This document shows positions 62,626-64,000 of a stretch of 64,000 nt of DNA, piece after piece. Made by a program: the position numbers and the translations under genes. Under the pieces are notes generated by a model. It did no database searches. It was not told the DNA's origin and worked only from the letters and a program-made list of their open reading frames with translations. The DNA is from Arsukibacterium sp. MJ3 (GTDB lineage: Bacteria; Pseudomonadota; Gammaproteobacteria; Enterobacterales; Alteromonadaceae). The stretch's first letter is position 1. Every line of letters starts with the position of its first letter. The DNA is taken from NCBI RefSeq assembly GCF_000987765.1, contig NZ_LAHP01000001.1:248001-312000 (forward strand). Reading direction: 5' to 3'.

Positions 62626-63981
62626 CTATTGCGGTAATAAATCAATTTCAACCCGCCGGTTAAGAGCACGGTTTTCTGGGGAGTCATTTGCCGCTATCGG
62701 ATCCGCTTCACCCCGGCCTTCAGGCCACAGCCGACCATGCAGCTGGCCACCCACAGCCAGCGCATCCGACATCGCATTGGCTCTGGCTAACGATAAATGC
62801 CAATTTGACGGATATTTGCTGGTAAATATGGGTAAATCGTCGGTAAAGCCGCTAATCAGAATTCGACCATCAGCCCCTTCCAGTGCCCGGGCAATTTTGC
62901 TAATAACTGGTTGAAAACTTTCATTGATGGCTACCCCGCCAGGGGTAAACAAATGATGCAAACCTACCCGGATCCGCACCCGATCAGGCAGCTCAATTAC
63001 CTGCAACATGTCACGGCTAATTTCAGTTTGTAGCAGCTGTTGCAGGCGTATAGCATCCTGATATGGTTGGCCATTCTGGCCTGAGACATATGCTGGCTGC
63101 CAGTCAACCAGGGCATTTAACTCGCGGTGAACCTGATCAGAATATTGGTTAACCTGATAGTTAAGGGTCATGTATACCCCCAATAAGAGGGCTGCAACCA
63201 CAGCGCTCAATACCCATAACGGCAGTCTGGTTTTCAAAGCATCAGAGTGCACCACCTCACTACGCCATTTAGGTGACAGTTCCCGTGCCGGTGCCCCCCG
63301 TTGGCTACGAATGGCTTTGTAGGCCTGGTCTTTTACCAACTCTAGTTTTTCATATCCACGGTCGGCGACCCGCATCTTGCCTATAAAACCGAATGACAAA
63401 CATAAATATTGTAGTTCCAGTAACATCAGATTTTGTGCGGGTTGGCTAATGGCATTATCCAGCAACGTAAAAAAATATTCGCCGCCAAAAGTTTCGTTAT
63501 GAAAGGTAGACAACAAGCTTTCAGTCGCCCAGTCACTGTTGCCACCCCAGCTGGTATTCAGCACTATTTCATCGATAAAACAACATAAGGTGTAGCGAGC
63601 TTGCTCAATAACATCGGCCAAAATTCCTTTGGTCCGAAGCTGCTGCTCATAGTGATTAATCAGGTTAATACACTGCTTTTTTAACCCATTAACATCATTA
63701 TGACTGGCCGTGCTGCGTATAGGAGCCACCAGCGAAAACAACATTGCCGCTTCGTCAACCAGTACATTGTCGCTAACAGATAGCGTTTGCAGCCCCTGGC
63801 TATTAACATTTCTGCGATTACCGGTTGCTATGCGGGTTTTGTCATTGTTTATGCTACTACCGGGAAATGTCGCGGCAGCAGTACTTGCAGCATTAGCGGG
63901 TTCAGCCACATTAGCAGGCACGGCCTCAGACCGGCTGCTGCGGCCACCCGGCCGCGGTTTCATAATAGTGTGATCAGACAT
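62626..63981 (-). CDS. tssL: T6SS inner-membrane protein TssL with OmpA domain
   Basis: TssL (DotU) works with TssM. The 451-residue protein has a disordered N-terminus, a DotU cytoplasmic domain (CCFIDEIVLNTSWGGNSDWA near 155), one membrane helix near 255-275 (LPLWVLSAVVAALLLGVYMT), and a C-terminal OmpA-like peptidoglycan-binding domain (HLSLARANAMSDAL, NRALNRRVEIDLL). This is the extended TssL type. The start lies 19 bases from the window end, with tssK probably beyond. Confidence 0.94.
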   Translation of the reverse strand: MSDHTIMKPRPGGRSSRSEAVPANVAEPANAASTAAATFPGSSINNDKTRIATGNRRNVNSQGLQTLSVSDNVLVDEAAMLFSLVAPIRSTASHNDVNGLKKQCINLINHYEQQLRTKGILADVIEQARYTLCCFIDEIVLNTSWGGNSDWATESLLSTFHNETFGGEYFFTLLDNAISQPAQNLMLLELQYLCLSFGFIGKMRVADRGYEKLELVKDQAYKAIRSQRGAPARELSPKWRSEVVHSDALKTRLPLWVLSAVVAALLLGVYMTLNYQVNQYSDQVHRELNALVDWQPAYVSGQNGQPYQDAIRLQQLLQTEISRDMLQVIELPDRVRIRVGLHHLFTPGGVAINESFQPVISKIARALEGADGRILISGFTDDLPIFTSKYPSNWHLSLARANAMSDALAVGGQLHGRLWPEGRGEADPIAANDSPENRALNRRVEIDLLPQ

Positions 63982-64000
63982 TGCCAGCTATCTCAGTTAA

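Noticed and set aside
1-64000. CRISPR arrays, tRNA/rRNA genes, insertion sequences
   Set aside because: I looked for regular direct repeats, cloverleaf-like ends and transposase motifs and found none in the window.

Overview
The window looks like chromosomal DNA of a marine or freshwater gammaproteobacterium of the Alteromonadales/Chromatiaceae group, for example the Rheinheimera, Alishewanella or Arsukibacterium area. This is inferred from gene content (PurT, GlgX, an E. coli-like AlaA, YebG with a LexA box, FNR-UspE-TtcA order, Bax) and not from any database search. No tRNA, rRNA, CRISPR array or transposase was found.

Layout. (1) 0.3-9.8 kb, minus strand: a tight operon malQ-glgB-glgX-gnd-purT that joins glycogen/maltodextrin breakdown and branching to the oxidative pentose phosphate pathway and formate-dependent purine synthesis. 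It is divergent from gap-yeaD (10.0-11.9 kb). The divergent spacer carries two palindromes that look like HexR operators. (2) 12.0-12.7 kb: two small minus-strand genes, one encoding a lipoprotein. (3) 12.9-20.7 kb, plus strand: a complete cbb3 oxidase unit, ccoNOQP, then ccoH, ccoI, ccoS (53 aa), a SafE-type membrane protein and the oxygen sensor fnr, followed by uspE and ttcA. (4) 22.8-32.9 kb: housekeeping and accessory single genes: bax, alaA, an alanine/glycine symporter, yebG with a near-perfect LexA operator, a dGTPase, a lipoprotein cyanophycinase, a MAPEG protein, a 7TM-GGDEF cyclase and a methyltransferase.

(5) 33.1-36.8 kb, minus strand: an AT-richer accessory stretch of small orphan genes directly downstream of an rhs gene. 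It holds a convincing integron attC site (33368-33466) between two small genes. It also holds a truncated duplicate of an HExxH protein gene, and two small proteins of similar shape, one of which overlaps the rhs stop codon and is the probable immunity protein. (6) 36.8-64.0 kb, minus strand: a large type VI secretion (T6SS) locus. Read in the direction of transcription, from right to left, it runs tssL-tssM-tagF-pppA-tssA-tssB-tssC1-tssC2-tagJ-tssE-tssF-tssG-clpV, then an AT-rich gap, then hcp-vgrG-PAAR-(helical protein)-(ketosynthase-like protein)-rhs-immunity. The upstream end (tssK, tssJ, any fha/ppkA) lies outside the window.

How it fits together: TssL/M and an unseen TssJ anchor the machine. 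TssB and two TssC paralogues build the sheath, TssA/E/F/G the baseplate and cap, and ClpV with TagJ recycles the sheath. PppA and TagF suggest post-translational control. Hcp, VgrG and PAAR carry the Rhs protein, whose 151-residue tip has a DUF4329/JAB-like HxH signature. The least familiar parts are the ketosynthase-like plus helical gene pair between PAAR and rhs, and the orphan module/attC region downstream of rhs.
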